This document shows, in pieces, positions 10,558 through 21,804 of a DNA stretch of 64,000 bases; position 1 is the first letter of the stretch; every line of letters starts with the position of its first letter. Source of the DNA: Phytophthora sp. 'mugwort' (lineage: Eukaryota > Oomycota > Peronosporomycetes > Peronosporales > Peronosporaceae). The stretch covers positions 3,472,001 through 3,536,000 of the forward strand of contig JAUCEF010000008.1 of the NCBI GenBank assembly GCA_033558025.1, given 5' to 3'. Below the pieces are notes generated by a model, which was not told the DNA's origin, searched no databases, and was given only the letters and a program-made list of their open reading frames with translations. A program made the translations under genes and the position numbers.

Positions 10558-11085
10558 AAATTAGACTATGGTTTTAATAGGTAATTTCACGACTGACCCT
10601 ACTTCCTCGAGGGTCTCAGACACCTCACAGGCGTCCTCGCACGCACTCAGCCCTTCGACACTCGCCTTACCTTTTCGTACCTCCTTGAACTTGGTTGAGA
10701 GAACCGGTTTCACCCCGCCTTCCTAGCGACCGACCCTCCTTGAACCGCCTTCCTGCCATCCGTCCTCGTCCCACGATACCTCCCTAAGCTCCCACTCTCA
10801 GCAAGCGTTCGGGGGATCAGCAACCCGAGTGTCTGGTCGGGTCTCGCACGACTAAGCCCTTCAGCTGACATGACTCGAGACACCCACACCTCAGGCAACG
10901 AACCACCGGTCAGGCAGCGCTGGTCATCATACCCTGGCGGTGACCACCGTGACCGACAACCCCACCTGGGACAATGGTAACGATCGGGAGCGCTCCAGGT
11001 AGTGTTCGAGTCCATGTTTCAGCGAGTTGTTGCCATCCCGCTCTGCGGAAGTATGCTTTGACCCTGCCGACCTATACTAGCGGAC

Positions 11086-11200
11086 ATGGAAACGGAGCAA
11101 CGGAACGTTAAGCCAATCTTGGAAGACGGCCGAGGCGCAATTGCGCTGGGGCTGAACGCTAACCGCGACGCCCGAACGGAGCATCTGGCTGTTGAACGGC
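11086..11200 (+). pseudogene. Copia RNase H middle fragment
   Basis: The frame opening at 11086 includes LEDGRGAIALGLNANRDAR followed by TEHLAVE. This corresponds to the copia RNase H segment usually written EDNQGAIALAKN and RTKHIDI. The rest of this 118-codon frame (to 11442) has no similarity that I recognise. It probably belongs to the same broken element as 10258-10557, split by about 480 bases of extra DNA. Confidence 0.5.
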
Positions 11201-11800
11201 CGGTGCAAAAGACCGCGATAAGTCGTCTAGGTTGGATGCTGCTGACGGTGCTGACCGGGGCTGTACAAAAGCATCGCGATCGGTACGGTCCGGCTAATGC
11301 CGCACCGACCGGGGTATTAGTTGGTACGTTCGCAACCAGCGAAAGTGGATGCGCGACTGGCCGGAGCGCCACATTAGTCTCGTCCGGCATGCTCGTGGCG
11401 CAAGACCGTCTAGCGTATGGCGGAGGTGGGTTTCCCGCGTAGCAGTCGAAAGGAGTGAGGAAGAGTACCAAGACGGAAGACACTCAGCTGACGGGACTTG
11501 ATTGCTCAAGATGAAAGCTCACAAAGTATAGATTCTCATTGTGCTCTACTCAGACATGGCGACGATCGAGGAAGCGCGACTTGTGGGACTTGCTCCTGAC
11601 GCACACGAGAGGACCGCCGGACAAGTCGCGATTATTGATATTCCGGCAGAGGTTAAAGGGTAAGAAATCGAGCGCTGGTGGGGTAATTCCCGTATCCGGA
11701 CGTGTGAGAGTCTAAAGTCAGGATCCAGGGCCCGTACTTGAGTCAGACGATAGACCAGCTCTAGGAAAGGTGACAAACCACGTAGCAGACTAGTGGCGAA
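11201..11800. other. No supported gene
   Basis: Both strands carry open frames up to 154 codons (minus, 11019-11483), but they overlap a copia remnant and show no motif. The DNA just before 11804 probably belongs to the decayed gag of the next gypsy element. Confidence 0.3.
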
Positions 11801-11803
11801 TCC

Positions 11804-12061
11804 GTGGAGAAATGGGGAGACCGCGTGGCCGACCTGTGTGAGTCTCTGGAATACCCGACCTCCCAAATGAGATACCAACTGTTTCGTCGCAGGCTAAGAA
11901 ACAAGCGGATGCTCGCGACGCTCAACTCCAGTCCGGCAAATGACATCCCAGAATCCTCTGAAAGGCTGGTGTTTAAGGATCCACATCGGCCAATCGAGGA
12001 AGACGACGAGTACTTGGATGCGCCGTTTAAGAAGAGGAAGGAGACTTCGTTGGCCGCTTAA
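11804..12061 (+). pseudogene. Gypsy Gag fragment
   Basis: An 85-codon open frame contains ADLCESLEYPTSQMRYQLF, a basic RRRLRNKRML stretch, then SPANDIPESSERLVFKD and an acidic DDEYLDAPFKKRK end. The helical, basic composition and the position before a CCHC knuckle and pol identify it as part of a gypsy Gag. It lacks the N-terminal Gag, and a stop at 12059 separates it from the knuckle. Confidence 0.6.
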
Positions 12062-12329
12062 TGGACGCGTTAACGCATAATTTGCAGGGGTTTATGCAAA
12101 GGCAGCAGCAGTGGCAAGAACAGTCGCACTCGCGCTGGTAAATACCACGCACGCTGAGGACCCTCGATAAATGCTATCACGAATCCTTCGTCGAGTCCAC
12201 GGTTAACTGGGAACGGTCGTCCGTTCCGTGGCATTTTCATGGAGGCCGACAGCCGAACTCAGGAAGGCATTCCAGTTTTCAACATAGGTGTTGGATTAAG
12301 GACCACGGACGTGCGCTTTGCAAAAGAGC

Positions 12330-12395
12330 AATCGTGGAGTGCTTCGGTTGTGGGCAAATGGGCCACATACGGACATAGTGTGAAGAGGGAGTAGA
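12330..12395 (+). pseudogene. Gag CCHC zinc knuckle
   Basis: The reading VECFGCGQMGHIRT, then a stop codon, then C, gives the retroviral-type spacing C-x2-C-x4-H-x4-C. This is the nucleic-acid-binding knuckle of Gag. An in-frame stop lies just before the last Cys. Confidence 0.65.
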
Positions 12396-12608
12396 GGCGG
12401 TAGTAGTGGTCGGTGTACGGAAGGGTTTTTCTTATGTCAGGAGCCCGGGCAAATGGTTAAAAACTATACTACGGCTGAATGCGTTAGTGCCGGCTGCGAC
12501 GGGAGCCGCAGAACTACAATGACGGGGCTAGGGGAAGGGAAGGATGGGACCACGCCTTCCTCTAAGCACAGAGATGGCTCAATGGGTGACTGCCAATATA
12601 AGGGTGTG

Positions 12609-12830
12609 GTAAAGAAGACGTTCGGCGTCGACGAGGAGACGGAGGTCGCCTAAACGAAGAAGAAGATTGTGAAGAAGGAGGCGTTCGACGTCGACGAGAA
12701 GGAGGACGTTGCGTGAAAACGAAGGAGAAGGTTGCGAAGAAGAGAGCGTTCGGCGTTGACGAGAAGGAGGCGGTCGCGTTGGATAAGAAGAAGAAGATTT
12801 GTGAAGAAAGCGACCGGCGACGACGAGGGG
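12609..12830 (+). repeat. Lys/Glu-coding minisatellite inside decayed gag-pol
   Basis: Three to four imperfect tandem units start at 12609, 12669, 12731 and 12801, with lengths of about 60, 62 and 70 bases. Each reads roughly GT(G)AAGAAG-GCGTTCGGCGTCGACGAG followed by AAG-rich sequence. In their best frames they encode a repeated AFGVDEKEAVA-KKK type peptide, now frameshifted. The repeat is strongly purine-rich on the plus strand. Confidence 0.65.
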
Positions 12831-12999
12831 AATGTCGTCGTGCGGTCAAAGGTGAATGCGTTCGAGATAATGGAATAAACTTCTCTAGAAGCACGGGTAT
12901 GAGACGGATGCGGAAGACAGTGATGGTGACTATATGTGGAGGAGGCTACCGCCGATGTTTGAGTGACGAGAACGGGACCGCTTTGAGGTATCCTCAAGA

Positions 13000-14860
13000 A
13001 GCCGGACAACACCAAGAAACGATGGCTGGATGGTTCCCGACGAGGGGGGACGAGGTATTTGAACTTGCGGACAGTTGTTTCGGAGAGGTTCCGCTGGGCA
13101 GGGCTGATAGGCGGTGACGAATTCTCCTGTGCTGGAGTGGAACTTGAGACGTTGTCTGCCGAACACGCAAAGGCAACCTAGGCGACGATTCCCACCTCTG
13201 AACTCGATGAGAAAACGGACTGTGGCGCGGTCGAGGACTTGACCCGCAAACTTCTCTTCACGGGTAAGGAACTTTATGCGATGGAGGCTTGCACGCCTGG
13301 TTTAGAATGCACGGCGCTAGCTGGCACATATGTCGTTGTTGAGCCGGCGGATTACGACTAAAGATGGAAGAGCGCCTCTACCCTCGACGCAGTGGAATTA
13401 AAACAACGCATGTAGGCGTACGCCGAGACACCCGTTGAATACATTGGCTTGCTATCTGGACTTGCTGGTCGAAGTGCCCACACGTCCTGAGGACGCTTCG
13501 TCTGAAGGAGAGGCGTCGCCCGAATATTGGCAAGAGTGGTTCAAGGGCACACTGGATAGTTCCTCGTAGGCGAAGAGAGTCTCGGCGACGTTGGCCGTAA
13601 GTATGAATGGGCTGGTCAATGTAGTCTTACAGGATGACGGATCAAGTACGCTACAAACAGAAGCGGCCGGTGACGTACAACTACGCTGAGTTCAAGGTCG
13701 GAGAGAATAGACCGAGTCTCGACAAGATCGCTGCGGAGAACGTTTTGATAACTGAAGAGGTACGGCGGGAAACCGGAAGAGGGAAGTGAACATTCGTTTC
13801 GATCCCATGCCCGAGGAGGGTCCAACGGCGTCTCAGGGTCTGTTGAGGGCCTTTGCAAGCTCAGTCATATACGGAATGTTTAATGAAGCCAATGAAATAA
13901 TGAAGATGGAGCCTAGAGAAACGGATCCGCTTTTGAGTGACGGCGAACTACTTGAGGTGCTGCCACAGCTCGACAGGAGACCGGTTATGGACTGGTCGCG
14001 ATTTGCTATTTTGTCGAGCGATACAGCCTTCCAAAGGAGACGTGGAAGCAGCTCTCAGACGGGGTCACGGATTTACGTTTCTGCGAACAGTTGGAATTTG
14101 GTGGAAATTGTTCGACCGTACTGGAAAATTGGAAATGCCGGGTGCGCGGCGAAGGCAAATGCGTCTGGCCGAACCCCCCCCCCCTGTGTTTCGATTGTTA
14201 GACGCTGATACAGGGTCCGGCGGAGACCTTGAAATGTTTGAATTCGGGATGTAGTGAGGGCGCTTCGCGCTATGTTGAGGTGATTAAACCTGGCCCCCAT
14301 AAGAGGGGTATGTGTCCCTATGCGCGGGATGGTCGAAGTTATGTTTGCTAACCTCCCGGGCGGTTTTGGCCTCAGCGAAGAGGATGTGAAATCGTGTATT
14401 GTGGATGGAGGTAGGTGCGTGGCACGCGCCTTCCTCCATCCACGAGGTTTGTCGGGCAGGTTCATCGAGTGCCTGCCTTCTCGAATCGGCAGACAATTGA
14501 GCCACGTTGCTTTTTGTGGGCAGACTAGTGCTGAAGAGATTGGATCGAGCTGCGGAGCCGTTGGCCCCCTACGACGGTAAAGTGAGAAGTTCGTCAGGTC
14601 ATCAGTTGCGTATCCGTGGCTGGATCGAACTAATCGTAGGATTGGGTGGTCACCCCATTCTCCAGCCTCGGTGCGTTTAAGTGCTTTGTCTACTGTAGTA
14701 TCTATTTGTCGTTTTGCCACCCAATAACTCGTGCACTGATGTATAGCAAACTTCGAAGTGTTGTCGGGTATCGCCATCTCTTTTAGTACTCCATTGACTA
14801 CTGGAAGCATCCAAGAAAGCCACGAGAAACGACTGTACTGGCCGATAGGAGCCAACATCC
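13000..14860 (+). pseudogene. Decayed gypsy region between gag and protease
   Basis: The plus strand carries open frames at 13786-14208 (140 codons) and several shorter ones. The minus strand carries a 289-codon frame at 14073-14942 that I regard as a shadow. No domain is recognisable. Position between the knuckle and the protease end suggests a Gag-Pol spacer or N-terminal protease region. A run of 11 C at 14174-14184 breaks the coding signal. Confidence 0.35.
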
Positions 14861-15060
14861 CGAGTTCTACGGCTATGGAGATAATGCTATGTATGCTAGT
14901 GGCCGACCCGTTGCATGTGGATGCTATCCTAGGTGTGGACACGCTGGGTCGGTCATAGAAATGGCTGAGCGAACAATGACATTAGAAGCGAGTGGCGACG
15001 TGTTGGAATTGAGAGTGACCGTGGTCCATCAGTCGGTATGACGACCGTGAGAACGTCGGT
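14860..15060 (+). pseudogene. Gypsy protease C-terminal part
   Basis: The frame shows DAILGVDTLGRS and, in another frame, IEMAERTMTLEASGDVLEL. These are the ILG motif and following beta strands of a gypsy retropepsin, whose role is cleavage of the Gag-Pol polyprotein. The catalytic DTG/DSG motif upstream could not be found. Confidence 0.5.
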
Positions 15061-15569
15061 GAGTCTACCGCCTAAGGATAAGTGTTGGTGATAACTCAAA
15101 TGGTCGGCGATATCGATGATAAGCGACGTTTCTCGCCGAAAAGAAAAATAATAACAGTGAATCTGCTTCCTGCTTTGTGTGTAGTGCGATCTGTCTGCAC
15201 GATCTCAAAAGGCCAAGTATACTATAAATACAGTGCCGACTATGGACGAGCTATGGATTCGTAAAGGAACGGTCGTCGCGTCCGCGTTGTGATCCGCAAG
15301 TCGGCGTTCAGCTCGGAGAACGTGACGGCGGATAAGGCAGGGTTTCCGGCCCCCCAAGACGAGTCAACTGAGACCACGATGATCGCGAATGTCGAGAACA
15401 GGATGGTGAAAAGGTCGAGTTGTCGAAGCAAGATATACCCCTTGACAAAGAGACTGACCTTTCGCAGTCGATGTCAGCAGCGGAGCAAAATACACTCTTC
15501 CAGTCCGAATTGAACGGTTGAGCGACCTATTCGTTGAGGCGTCCATAAGTCAGGGACGGACCGACTTGT

Positions 15570-16330
15570 TGCAGTTTGAAATTGATACCAGTGGTAGTGC
15601 CGATAAAGCAGCAACCGTACCGATTAGCACTAGCGGAAGGCGAAGTGATGGAGGCGGATATACGACAGTACCTGGAACTGGGGCTAATTCGTCTGTCTAA
15701 CCGTCCCTGGGGCTGGTCCCGTGTCGATGATCCGTAAATTCTGGACGGTGGGATGAGTTTCTGCATCGACTACTCGTAAACTGAATGCGGTCCTACTGAG
15801 GAACAGTTACCCTATGCCGCTCCTTTGCGACATCTTGGACGTATTGAGCGAAGCCAAGTTGTTCTGAACAATCATATTGCGTCAGGATATTGGAACGTGC
15901 CCATACACGGGAACAGCGTGTCGAGGATGGCGTTCACTTGTATGTACGGCTTGTCCAAGTCGGTTTGAAGTGAAAAATCTGCCTTGCCTATTTGGATGAC
16001 TGTGTTACTTTGATCCGTCGCATCTTGTCTGACTAGGGCAAGTACTGACACGGCTTCGACAAGGGGGATTGAAGCTGAAGATGAATAAGTGCCACTGGGG
16101 ACGGAGTCAAGTAGCCTTTTTGGGTCGCATAGTGACACCTTCTGGGATACTGCCCAATCCTGAAAAAGCCAATACTGTGATAAACGTGCTGAGGCTGGTT
16201 AATGTGCATGGGATCAGGTCCTTTCTTGGATTATCAACCTACGTTCGACGCTACATACCTGGATACGCTCTGATATCGGCACCGTTAGAACGCTTGAAGG
16301 TGAGGGGTCTCCTTTTATATGGAATGGAGA
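15570..16330 (+). pseudogene. Gypsy reverse-transcriptase remnant
   Basis: Motifs occur in the expected order. MEADIRQYLELGLIRLSNRPW is near 15650, FCIDYS near 15756 and NAVLLRNSYPMPL near 15785. The catalytic box YLDD is at 15989-16000. The thumb follows from 16069 with KMNKCHWGRSQVAFLGRIV and then FLGLSTYVRRYIPGY near 16225. The catalytic aspartates are kept, but stops and frameshifts occur on both sides of the YLDD box. Confidence 0.8.
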
Positions 16331-16559
16331 CTGTCAACTTGCGTTTAAGCAGCTGAAGAGGGCTTTGATGCAACCTCCAATACGGGTGTATCCGGATGGA
16401 AAAATAGACTCAAGCCATATGTTAACTCGTTACGGTACGCCGTAGGAGCGTGACTGATGCAGGAAGTCGACGGGTGAGACCGTGTCGTAGTGTATGTTAG
16501 TAAGTCGTTGACTGGCTCTCAAAATCTGGATCAACAAACAGGACGGTATCTCCGAGATC

Positions 16560-16860
16560 GAGTGTTGGGGTGCCGTATAGCCAACGCGGAAATTCCGCGG
16601 TTGCTTGGATAAACGCGAGATTGACCTGTACACAGATCACGGGACTCCGATGTGGGACATTACCCCTGGCAACATGGGCTATAAATGCGAAGTTGGCACG
16701 GTGGGCGATGGAGCTTTCGAATCTACAGTTATGATTCACCACAAGCCCGGAACGTCGACGGGGCTGTGGACGGTCTTTTCGCGTTTGTCTGCAGATAGGG
16801 TGGAATAATTGGCTCTGGAGGACCTTCTGAATCCCGGCGGTACCATTGAGGATGTACGAT
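16560..16860 (+). pseudogene. Gypsy RNase H C-terminal remnant
   Basis: Across shifted frames the plus strand reads IDLYTDHG (near 16618), then MIHHKPGTS (near 16731) and SRLSADRVE (near 16785). These are the last RNase H strands and the connection motif of gypsy pol (normally YTDH, HxPGxxN and LSR). A 14-G run at 16919-16932 interrupts the linker to the integrase. Confidence 0.7.
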
Positions 16861-17199
16861 CAGCTTTAGGAGCGGAGAGAACTAAACAAATTGCAGCTCT
16901 TTTGCATGTGGTGGTGGTGGGGGGGGGGGGGGCGATTGGGTCGGACAAGCAGGCCGAGTTCGAGTTTGGCGGAAACGAGAGCGAGCTGGCCAAGGCGGAG
17001 AAAAGCGAACTTACGGTGGAGACTGTCGAATCGCAAGGGAACTCTTTCGAGCTCGATTACGAACAATTTAGGACGCAGGAGGTGTCTCAGCCTCGTGATT
17101 TATGCTTATATAATCAGTAAGGCGCTACTGCTAGACGCTTTCTTGCGGGCGAGAGTGATGAGGATGGCTCCTCGCCATGAAACGAGGAGCGGTGGCTCA

Positions 17200-18240
17200 T
17201 GAGACGTGTCGACTTACCTGCCCGTGTTGGACCCGGCCGAATGGTGACATGTGCTGGTGGTTCCTCTGTCGTATGTGGAAACCATCTTGCAATACTGCTC
17301 CGCGGACGTGCTATCGTCGCACTTGAGTCTGACCAGGACGTTGAAAAAAGTGAGAAGTCGTGCCTACTGCCCTTGATGGCGAACCGATGCTGCAGCTTAT
17401 TAGCATCAATGTGCCCGATGTGGTGGTGCCAAAGGACCGCGACCGTGGCAGGCTGGACGAATGCAACGGATGTCTGTGTTCGACTTGCCCGGACCGTTTT
17501 TTCAATGATAGTATATGACGCGATCGGACCGTTATCGGTCTCCGAAAGGGGAAAATCGCTGCATCCTAGTGTTTGTCGACTACTCTCCCGATGAGCGGAG
17601 CCGTTCGCGGTGGAGCACTAGGACTCTGTGACATTCGTGGAGGTCATGATCAATGGAGTTCTGTCGAGGCACGGGGTGCCGTCGAGGTTGTTGAGCAATC
17701 CGAGCTTCAACTTCACGTCGGAAATTGCTAAATCCTTCTATCAGACGCTTGGGATCCGGAAATGGTATGGTTCTCTCTACGTACCATCCGCAAACACAAA
17801 GGTTAGTCGAACGGTTCGACGGATCGCTTATCGAAATGATGAAGATGCATGTGAGTGAGGCACAAATCGATTGGGATGTGTACCTCCCACTGGTGCAGTT
17901 CGCGTATCACACGATCTACCACGAGGCGCTGGGCGACACTACCTTCTTCGCTTGTACGGCCGAGATCCTATGTCGCCGCTGGATGTGGCGTTCTCAAACC
18001 TTGGCCAGAAATGGAGGAGTAACGAAGTAGCGAAACATCGAAGGGAGCTATACCGGCGTGAAGGAGTCACGCTCGTTGGTGGAGCGTCAGCTAATGCGCA
18101 CTCAAGTCCGTCACGAGTGATGTTGGGCAGACAGCACGAAGTGAACTATGCGGTCGTCAATCTGTTCTAGATCGGACCGAACGCGAACCGGATCGACATC
18201 CCGTCACATCCCGACAAGATCTTTACTGTATAAATCGCAT
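17200..18240 (+). pseudogene. Gypsy integrase remnant
   Basis: The core is marked by VYDAIGPLSVSERG near 17512 with the first catalytic Asp. VEVMINGVLSRHGVPSRLLSN near 17640 follows, then YHPQTQ near 17780 and ERFDGSLIEMMKMHV near 17812. Near 18185 the peptide RIDIPSHPDKIFTV lies at the C-terminal end. The enzyme would insert the cDNA into host chromosomes. At least four frame changes show that it is inactive. Confidence 0.75.
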
Positions 18241-18399
18241 AAAGCAGGTTTGAGGCAATTGGACTGGATCATACATGAACGAGGTCCCGGACGATGTGGA
18301 ACCTGGGAATGATGATGTCGAGGACGGACCGCCCGAGGAGTCTGAGTTGCCTCCGTCGTATTCAGTGGGAGGGTGACGGTCGGGCGTGGTGGCACGATC

Positions 18400-18545
18400 A
18401 ACACGTGTGCGGACTTGCCTCTATTAGAGGTGGTGACCAAAAGAGGGTCGACCGCAGTGCGGAATATTTGGTGTTGGCACGAATTACGAGATGTTTTGGC
18501 TGGTGCGGTCTGCGCTAATGCCGGAGTATGAGTCGCTGTCGAGCA
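18400..18545 (+). pseudogene. Chromodomain-like end of gypsy pol
   Basis: In shifting frames the sequence reads LLEVVTKR, then VDRSAEYLVL and NYEMFWLVRSALMPEYE. This resembles the chromodomain pattern (VxKRxxRxxxEYLV, W/F, xNxWxP) found at the integrase C-terminus of chromoviruses, which guides insertion by binding chromatin. Divergence makes the call moderate. Confidence 0.45.
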
Positions 18546-18559
18546 AGCGGACCGTAGCG

Positions 18560-18844
18560 TGAGTTACCTTAGCCGGGGGGGAGGGCAGGTTGATGGACCC
18601 TAATGACGACGTTGCCGATGAAGACTACTGTTGGTATAAGTCACGGTGATGATGTGGGAAATTCGTTTTGGGTTTTGAGGAAGAAGTGTACGAAAAAGTA
18701 CAGAAGAAACTCAAGAACCAAACGAGTATGGAATATGGAGCTGCGTGTTTGTATTACTTTATTTTGAAGGAGAGACGTTCATAGGCGTCGAAGTGCGAGA
18801 AATAGGGAAGCGTCTCAACAGTGGTGTGAAGGGTCAGTGAAGGG
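18560..18844. other. Polypurine tract and possible 3' LTR remnant
   Basis: A GCCGGGGGGGAGGGCAGG run at about 18570-18587 is followed by TTGATGGACC. This is the position where a gypsy polypurine tract and the TG of a 3' LTR would be expected. No partner LTR was found upstream of 11.8 kb, so this is inferred from position only. Confidence 0.35.
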
Positions 18845-19165
18845 TCACTTTGGCTTGTTTGGACAAGTTGATTTGCCGTCCGTATTGGGAGACTCCTTGC
18901 TCTCGTCGGTGGGATCCGACATCGAGGTGTCAGTGCCTGCTTCGACATCGGCATCGTCTTCGTCTTCTTCGTCCTCGTCGTCGTCACAGTCGTCGAATTC
19001 GTCATGCTCCTCAGATCCCTCATCGGAGCCCGTGAGGCCGGAATGAGGACGCTGTCCGTGACCTTGATCGAGTTTGGGTGCCGCAAGAGCGGTGGGGATG
19101 GTGAAGGAGATCGAGTCATCGAGGGCAGCGGAGTGTATGCGTTGTCTATGGATCATGATCCACAT
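18845..19165 (-). pseudogene. Acidic low-complexity open frame, unrecognised
   Basis: A 106-codon minus-strand frame starts at an ATG at 19165 and includes a strongly acidic Asp/Glu tract of about 22 residues (near residues 56-78), coded by a TCG/TCT/TCC trinucleotide run at 18947-19010 on the plus strand. No domain is recognised. It lies downstream, on the same strand, of the frames at 19478-20067. It could be the C-terminal tail of the same decayed protein. Confidence 0.3.
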
Positions 19166-19477
19166 TTATCGAGATTAAAAATTAATGAAACAAAATATTT
19201 ACCAGCAAGGAAATAGAAATTTTCAAAAAAAGAAGGCCTTCATAAGGGTGAGTTTCAGCGTTGTCGAAGTCGGAATCGTCGTCTGCTACCTCGGGTATTC
19301 TGAACTTCTTCTTCATGATGGGAGCTTCTACGTCTTGTTGAGGAGCGCGGTGGCTATCCCGATTTGGGAGGGGGGGGCTGTGGGTGAACAGTGTCTACCA
19401 GATGCCGCTGGACAATGTTGGGTTCGGAGGCGGTGGGCCGGAGAAATCGAGCACAAGGCAAGCAGGTTCGTGGTCAG

Positions 19478-20067
19478 TCAGGGGCAAGGGTACGAACTTC
19501 CTAGGGTTGAGAGCCTAGGTTTGGAAGATTGGCTGGGAGATGGACTGATAACCATCCTCGTCGACTTCGGACGGTTCAAGACACGCTCGAGCATGCAAGC
19601 ATAACGGGCGAGCATAGCGGGCTGAATCGCGACGGAGCAGTCGCAGAAGTCTTTGTCGTCGGGTCCGTTATCCATGCCTTGACGCTTCTTGGCGGTGGCG
19701 GAGTGCTTGGCTAGCTTACCTCCCAACCACGTGAGCTGGTTGTGCGCGTTATTTATGAACAACTTGAGGAAATCGTAATAGCCTAAAGTGACGATGTTCT
19801 TAGAGATGAACTTCAGGCGCGCTGCCAGGACATGTACTTTTTGTTTACGTCGCGCATCGGAATTGTCGGCGGGAGGATAAAACGCAGGACTTCCCGTACT
19901 CCATCCAGAACCGCCAGCGTTGGGTGGAGGGCCTTGTACTGGTCGGGAATCGTAGCTCGTGCGCTGGATGCGCCATGTGTGCACGAGTTGGAACGGAACG
20001 CGTCCTCGGGAGGCCGACCTCTGGAGCGTGACGGTAACGGCTTACTTGATTCACCCGGAGCAGTCAT
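19478..20067 (-). pseudogene. Unrecognised minus-strand coding remnant
   Basis: Two overlapping minus frames, 19813-20067 (84 codons) and 19478-19984 (168 codons), look like one protein split by a frameshift near 19840. The first reads PDQYKALHPTLAVLDGVREV and the second RLKFISKNIVTLGYYDFLKLF and TWLGGKLAKHSATAKKR. The mix of hydrophobic and charged residues is more protein-like than that of nearby chance frames, and coding-like sequence continues upstream to about 20500 (ALLDTGAP near 20390). I cannot assign a family. A retrotransposon gag or an element-borne accessory protein is most likely given the surroundings. Confidence 0.35.
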
Positions 20068-20499
20068 CGGACAGATCGAGACGGTACGCCTTGCCAGTCT
20101 TCTTCGCTACCCGACGACCTTCTGGCGAGTGGCTGGACGATTTGAAGAGCGCGCGTGTCGGTTCGAGTCGAAGAGGTCGTGGGGTAGGGCTTGACCCGGA
20201 GTCATCTGGTTCGGGGTAGCAGGAGACCGACAGTTGACCTTATCGCCAACGGAGTGGGGCCGTCGTCTAGCAGGCCGAACATGGCGAGGACGACGAGAGC
20301 TTCGAGGCCGAAGGACACCTCGTTGACGGAGAAGAAAGGGCGCAGTCGAGCCCAGAATGCCATTTGAGTGACGCGGGGCCCTCGACGTCCGGGGCCCCCG
20401 TATCCAGAAGGGCACGAAGGTTGGCGGCGATGTTCGCCTTGGAGATATTCGACTTGGGCTACATGGACAAATTGGTCATGATGCGCCTGGCCGTGGAGT

Positions 20500-21234
20500 G
20501 GTTGCGGGCATGAAAGCAGATTGGCGAATGGAGGGCGAGGTTCCCGACGTTACTCGTGGAAGCTGTGGTTGAAAGTTACAGTTGACGAGTAAAAGGTTAT
20601 CAATCATCAAGTCAATTGCTTTCTAAAGCAACCGTCCTTGTCTGCACGGTTGCTGACGTGAGTCTATCGGCGACTAAGATTGACTGATGGCTACCGCGGT
20701 GTGCGAATGAAAGGACGTCCACCCCGCAAGGAAGACGGGCAGCGGTGCGGCATTGAACCGACCGCGCTAGACTGGAAGGGAATAAATACTTCTCAATTTA
20801 GCGAGAGGTGATGTAGAATACACCGTAGTGCTTGTGCTCTAGGCTGTGGTCGATAGTGCGTCCCTGTTGCATAAGTTGCTGACGGAGTACTGACATGGAT
20901 AGGGTGCTATGGACCGTCACGCAACCACTACGCCATGTGGCGGACCGGCTCTGCGGTGCTATCAGCTACTTGTTTTTCAAATGGGGCGGGATTGCCCGAC
21001 AAATGCGTATGGCATTACTGGAAATTCGCGTGTGGAGCCGGGGTACAAAAAATAAGCCAAGATGAGATCGATGGTAGACGTTGTACGAGATCCTGAGGGT
21101 GACGCCTATGGTCACGTTAGAGGACCGAAGCGTGAGCCCGGACGGTCTCGGACGGTTAATATACAAGTGGATTAACTCTTTCCACGCGTACTGGTGTGTA
21201 TTCATGCCCGGCTCCATCAAGATGGCTGGACGGT
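20500..21234. other. No recognisable gene
   Basis: Only short frames occur, the longest being 84 codons on the minus strand at 20966-21220. No motif is visible. The stretch ends where the 5' LTR of the next gypsy element begins. Confidence 0.4.
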
Positions 21235-21610
21235 TGTAACGGGGTTACACGAAGGTAACACAAGGATGTAGCCGTGCTACGTGTCACCTTGCAGTAAGTG
21301 GTACTTGGTACCGCTTGGATTAACGGGATTTCAGTATTTTCGGTATGTGGCCCAGGGCCACTCGATATGCATTCGACTAGGTTAAACTATGGTAGATAGT
21401 TAGAGTCATACCTTTACACCACAGGCGGCTTTGCCGCAGACAAGCGAACATATAACAGTTCAGTTTAGCATCAAAGAGAGTATCGTCCTAGGCTTAGGAA
21501 TACCGACTCTTTGAGTCTCTATTGGTATAACTAGAGGGATCTAAGCCTCTGCGGAGACCTTAGGGGTTCGGAGAACCACAGCTAAGATTAGGAGAGTCTT
21601 ACGTCTTCTT
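21235..21610 (+). repeat. 5' LTR of the gypsy element
   Basis: The first 125 bases match the sequence at 27769-27893 with a few indels (GTTACACGAAGGTAACAC, TGGTACTTGGTACC, TTGGATTAACGGGATTTCAG, GGGCCACTCGAT). The right end is uncertain because the 3' copy is truncated and no primer-binding site is evident. The end lies between about 21600 and the Gag start at 21805. Confidence 0.75.
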
Positions 21611-21804
21611 CTGACGCTCCGCAGCTCCGCTGCACCTGATAGCACTTGTAGTCAATCCCGCACCTGAGTCTTGGACCATTCCTCGGTGAGGGTGGAGCAG
21701 ATAGCGTTTTCTAACCTGTCCCAGAGCCAGCAAGACGCGCTGAAAAAGTTTAGGTCTTTGCTCGGCCCTGAGGGCATAACGCATCTCGCAAGGACCCCTA
21801 CGCG

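Larger units (their letters stand above)
11804..18600 (+). mobile_element. Decayed gypsy LTR retrotransposon, gag to chromodomain
   Basis: Gag, a CCHC knuckle, protease, reverse transcriptase, RNase H, integrase and a chromodomain-like end occur in the canonical Ty3/gypsy order on the plus strand. They are spread over all three frames with many stops. A purine-rich run at about 18573-18587 sits where the polypurine tract before the 3' LTR would be. Neither LTR could be matched to a partner in the window, so the outer limits are estimates. No part is intact enough to be active. Confidence 0.75.

Noticed and set aside
14073..14942. A 289-codon minus-strand frame, the longest in the left flank.
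   Set aside because: It lies opposite the decayed gypsy protease region, shows no motif, and overlaps recognisable plus-strand protease sequence at its start.
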